This document shows positions 18,712 to 20,139 of a DNA stretch of 20,139 nt, piece after piece (positions within the stretch are counted from its first letter, which is position 1; each line of letters begins with the position of its first letter). Location of the stretch: the NCBI GenBank assembly GCA_964058845.1, contig CAXKVR010000871.1:1-20139 (forward strand). Reading direction: 5' to 3'. The translations under genes and the position numbers were made by a program. The notes below the pieces were generated by a model. The model worked only from the letters and a program-made list of their open reading frames with translations. It did not search any database and was not told the DNA's origin. Origin of the DNA: Carex sylvatica. Its lineage: Eukaryota > Streptophyta > Magnoliopsida > Poales > Cyperaceae.

Positions 18712-19590
18712 TTTTTTTTTTTTTGAAACCTTGACAGTGGCTGTCAAGTATAATATTTATTAATTAAAACGTAAAATACATCTATCGTTCTACATCCAAA
18801 ATATCATTCAAACTACATCAACATCTAAAAAACATCCACATCTAAACATCAACATCTAGCAACACAAACAAGAAAAAAAAATCACATCCTTTAGTGATAG
18901 ACACCGATAACCTTTAGTATTTGCTGGCTAGCGATCAAAGGAAAGGAAACTTCTTTTTTTTTCTTCTTTTTTTCTATTTGGGTTGCGGGCGGAGAAGGCA
19001 GGGTGTCGCAGTGGTGGGAGTGCAAAGAGAGATGAGAGCCGACGACTAGGGCTATTGCCGCCAACTGTCCTCTTAGTACTCCCAACAATGGTGAAGGAAA
19101 AGAAGGTGCTGATAGACAAGAGAGATGACGACTATGGCTATTATCATTAACTTTCTCTTCTCCTAACAGATAGGTGCTGGAGTAGGAGGTAGGAACGAGT
19201 AGCGATTGCTAGCGGCTAGAATTTTTTGAAAAGAAAGCGGAGTGGATAAGAGTTAAATAAGGTAGAGGAGGAAGAAGAGGAGTTGTCGGTGCAGATCCCC
19301 CGCTCCCCCCAAGGGGGGGCGAAAGACAAGGACGAGGCTGAGGAGGTTTGCTAGTGGAGAGATGGGAGGAAGGAGATAAACAGAGCTGAGAAAGCTTGCA
19401 GCGCAAAATGGAAGGAAGGAGATGGTAAAGCGGCTAGGGTTTTCTTTTTTCTTCTGGCAGAGGCAGCTTCTTTTTTTTTAAATTAAAAGAGGAATTAATA
19501 TTTGCTATAAGTGAGATTTGAACTCATGTACTCCTATGTCAAAACCTTTGAACTAAGATTCAAATCACTACACCACAACATCTTTTTTTT
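18712..19590 (-). mobile_element. Retroposon with tRNA-like head and mRNA-like body
   Basis: Read on the minus strand it begins with GATGTTGTGGTGTAGTGATT (A-box-like). About 40 bp later comes GAGTTCAAATCTC (19513-19525, B-box-like), as in tRNA-derived SINE heads. The body has a CT-rich, leader-like stretch with AAACCCTAGCCGC, then AT-rich sequence like a 3' leader (TTAATTAATAAATATT). It ends GGTTTC plus 13 A (T tract 18712-18724). Flanks CTTTGTCGATC (18701-18711) and CTTTGTTGATT (19591-19601) match at 9 of 11 bases and may be the target duplication. No reading frame has recognisable domains. Alternatively, two separate insertions are present: a short SINE at about 19472-19580 with its own A tract, and an older retroposed transcript. 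Confidence 0.45.
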
Positions 19591-19601
19591 CTTTGTTGAT
19601 T

Positions 19602-20093
19602 CTTAGAGCGAGATTTATGCAAACTCGGGATGATTCTCTTACCTATGCGGACATTACCGTGTCTACACGGCTGCCTTATGACAACTTGTCAGGACACATA
19701 GACGCAGTCTCGTCACCTTTCTTGAGATACAATTACCGGATGACCTATATAAGCTCCAAATCGAACTAAGTTAGGAGACGAGTCTTTTGACTAAGAGAGA
19801 GATCAAAACATAAAGGAGTCTGAATACCTTAAATATTTTTCACTCCATAAAATATTGACCAAATCATTATATTATCGGCTTGTCTCCTTGAGATAGGACG
19901 AACCTCGGAACCCTAAGTTCACATACAGCCTGTTCTTCTTGAGATATGACATATCAGAGAAAATGGGTGGTAATTTGAGCTTTTGATTTCTTTTTTGTTG
20001 GTAAATACTTGTTCAAAGCCTTTTGTCCATAAAAGTCACATAACAATGTGCATATTTTCTTATAATACAAAGACAATGCACACAACCTGCAAT
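19602..20093. other. No gene or element recognised
   Basis: Moderately AT-rich sequence with no domain-like frame. The phrase CTTGAGATA recurs at about 19721, 19888 and 19940, hinting at diverged duplication. Confidence 0.4.
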
Positions 20094-20139
20094 CAGGGGT
20101 GGACCTAGCATGTAATAGGAGGGGAGAGTAGTCGCCTCT
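20094..20139 (+). mobile_element. Possible hAT element end, cut by the window edge
   Basis: CAGGGGTGGACCTAGC resembles the CAGGGG(T/C)GGA start of plant hAT elements. Only 46 bp are present, so the other end and the target duplication cannot be tested. Confidence 0.35.

Noticed and set aside
19304..19321. CCCCCC/GGGGGGG hairpin as terminator or G-quadruplex
   Set aside because: A single run pair is too short for a quadruplex, and there is no nearby gene end to support a terminator.
18891..19406. Minus-strand frames rich in S, P and L
   Set aside because: They are CT-rich leader-like sequence inside the probable retroposon. Two frames overlap there and neither has domain-like composition.
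19513..19580. A tRNA gene on the minus strand
   Set aside because: A- and B-box-like words are present but no acceptor stem or anticodon arm can be drawn, so it is a tRNA-derived head at best.

Overview
This is plant (angiosperm) nuclear DNA and almost all of it is transposon sequence. The evidence is AT-rich sequence, GT-AG introns, En/Spm (CACTA) transposase domains, a plant-type LINE fragment, MULE-like and hAT-like MITEs, and no bacterial gene organisation. I cannot tell monocot from dicot. I see no intact host gene, rRNA gene or functional tRNA gene.

Left part (1-4666): a complete non-autonomous CACTA element lies at 186-4663. It has 30-bp terminal inverted repeats and a TGA target duplication. 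Three arrays of GATCGG hairpins lie inside it, separated in part by long poly(T)/poly(A) tracts. A 416-bp fold-back MITE with a perfect 9-bp target duplication is nested inside (954-1369), next to a stretch that looks like a captured gene fragment (about 3219-3900).

Middle part (4667-14935): the degenerate coding block of a large autonomous CACTA element, all on the minus strand. An ORF1/TNPA-like gene with a Transposase_24 domain has four inferred exons (14161 to 11501). A TNPD/tnp2 transposase follows (10535 to 7034), with Transpos_assoc, Transposase_21, DUF4218 and DUF4216 regions. A third, unrecognised small gene (about 6398 to 4677) has a leader that resembles the ORF1 leader. The two transposase genes together carry eleven in-frame stops, all TAG or TGA and none TAA, plus three single-base frameshifts. 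This looks like silenced DNA decaying by C-to-T change. I could not find the outer ends of this element, and the 186-4663 element may be nested inside it.

Right part (14933-20139): a 5'-truncated LINE with its poly(A) tail interrupts the ORF1 leader region. It is followed by two small hAT-like MITEs (15882-16250 and 16287-16539), a possible SINE-like segment near 17066, and a 941-bp near-perfect palindrome with a 9-bp target duplication (17619-18559). Next comes a minus-strand retroposon that seems to join a tRNA-like head to an mRNA-like body (18712-19590), and finally the start of a possible hAT element at the window edge.

The transposase genes would have worked together in life: ORF1/TNPA-type proteins bind subterminal repeats and TNPD cuts the ends. 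Here both are broken, so any movement of the non-autonomous elements would need a source elsewhere in the genome.
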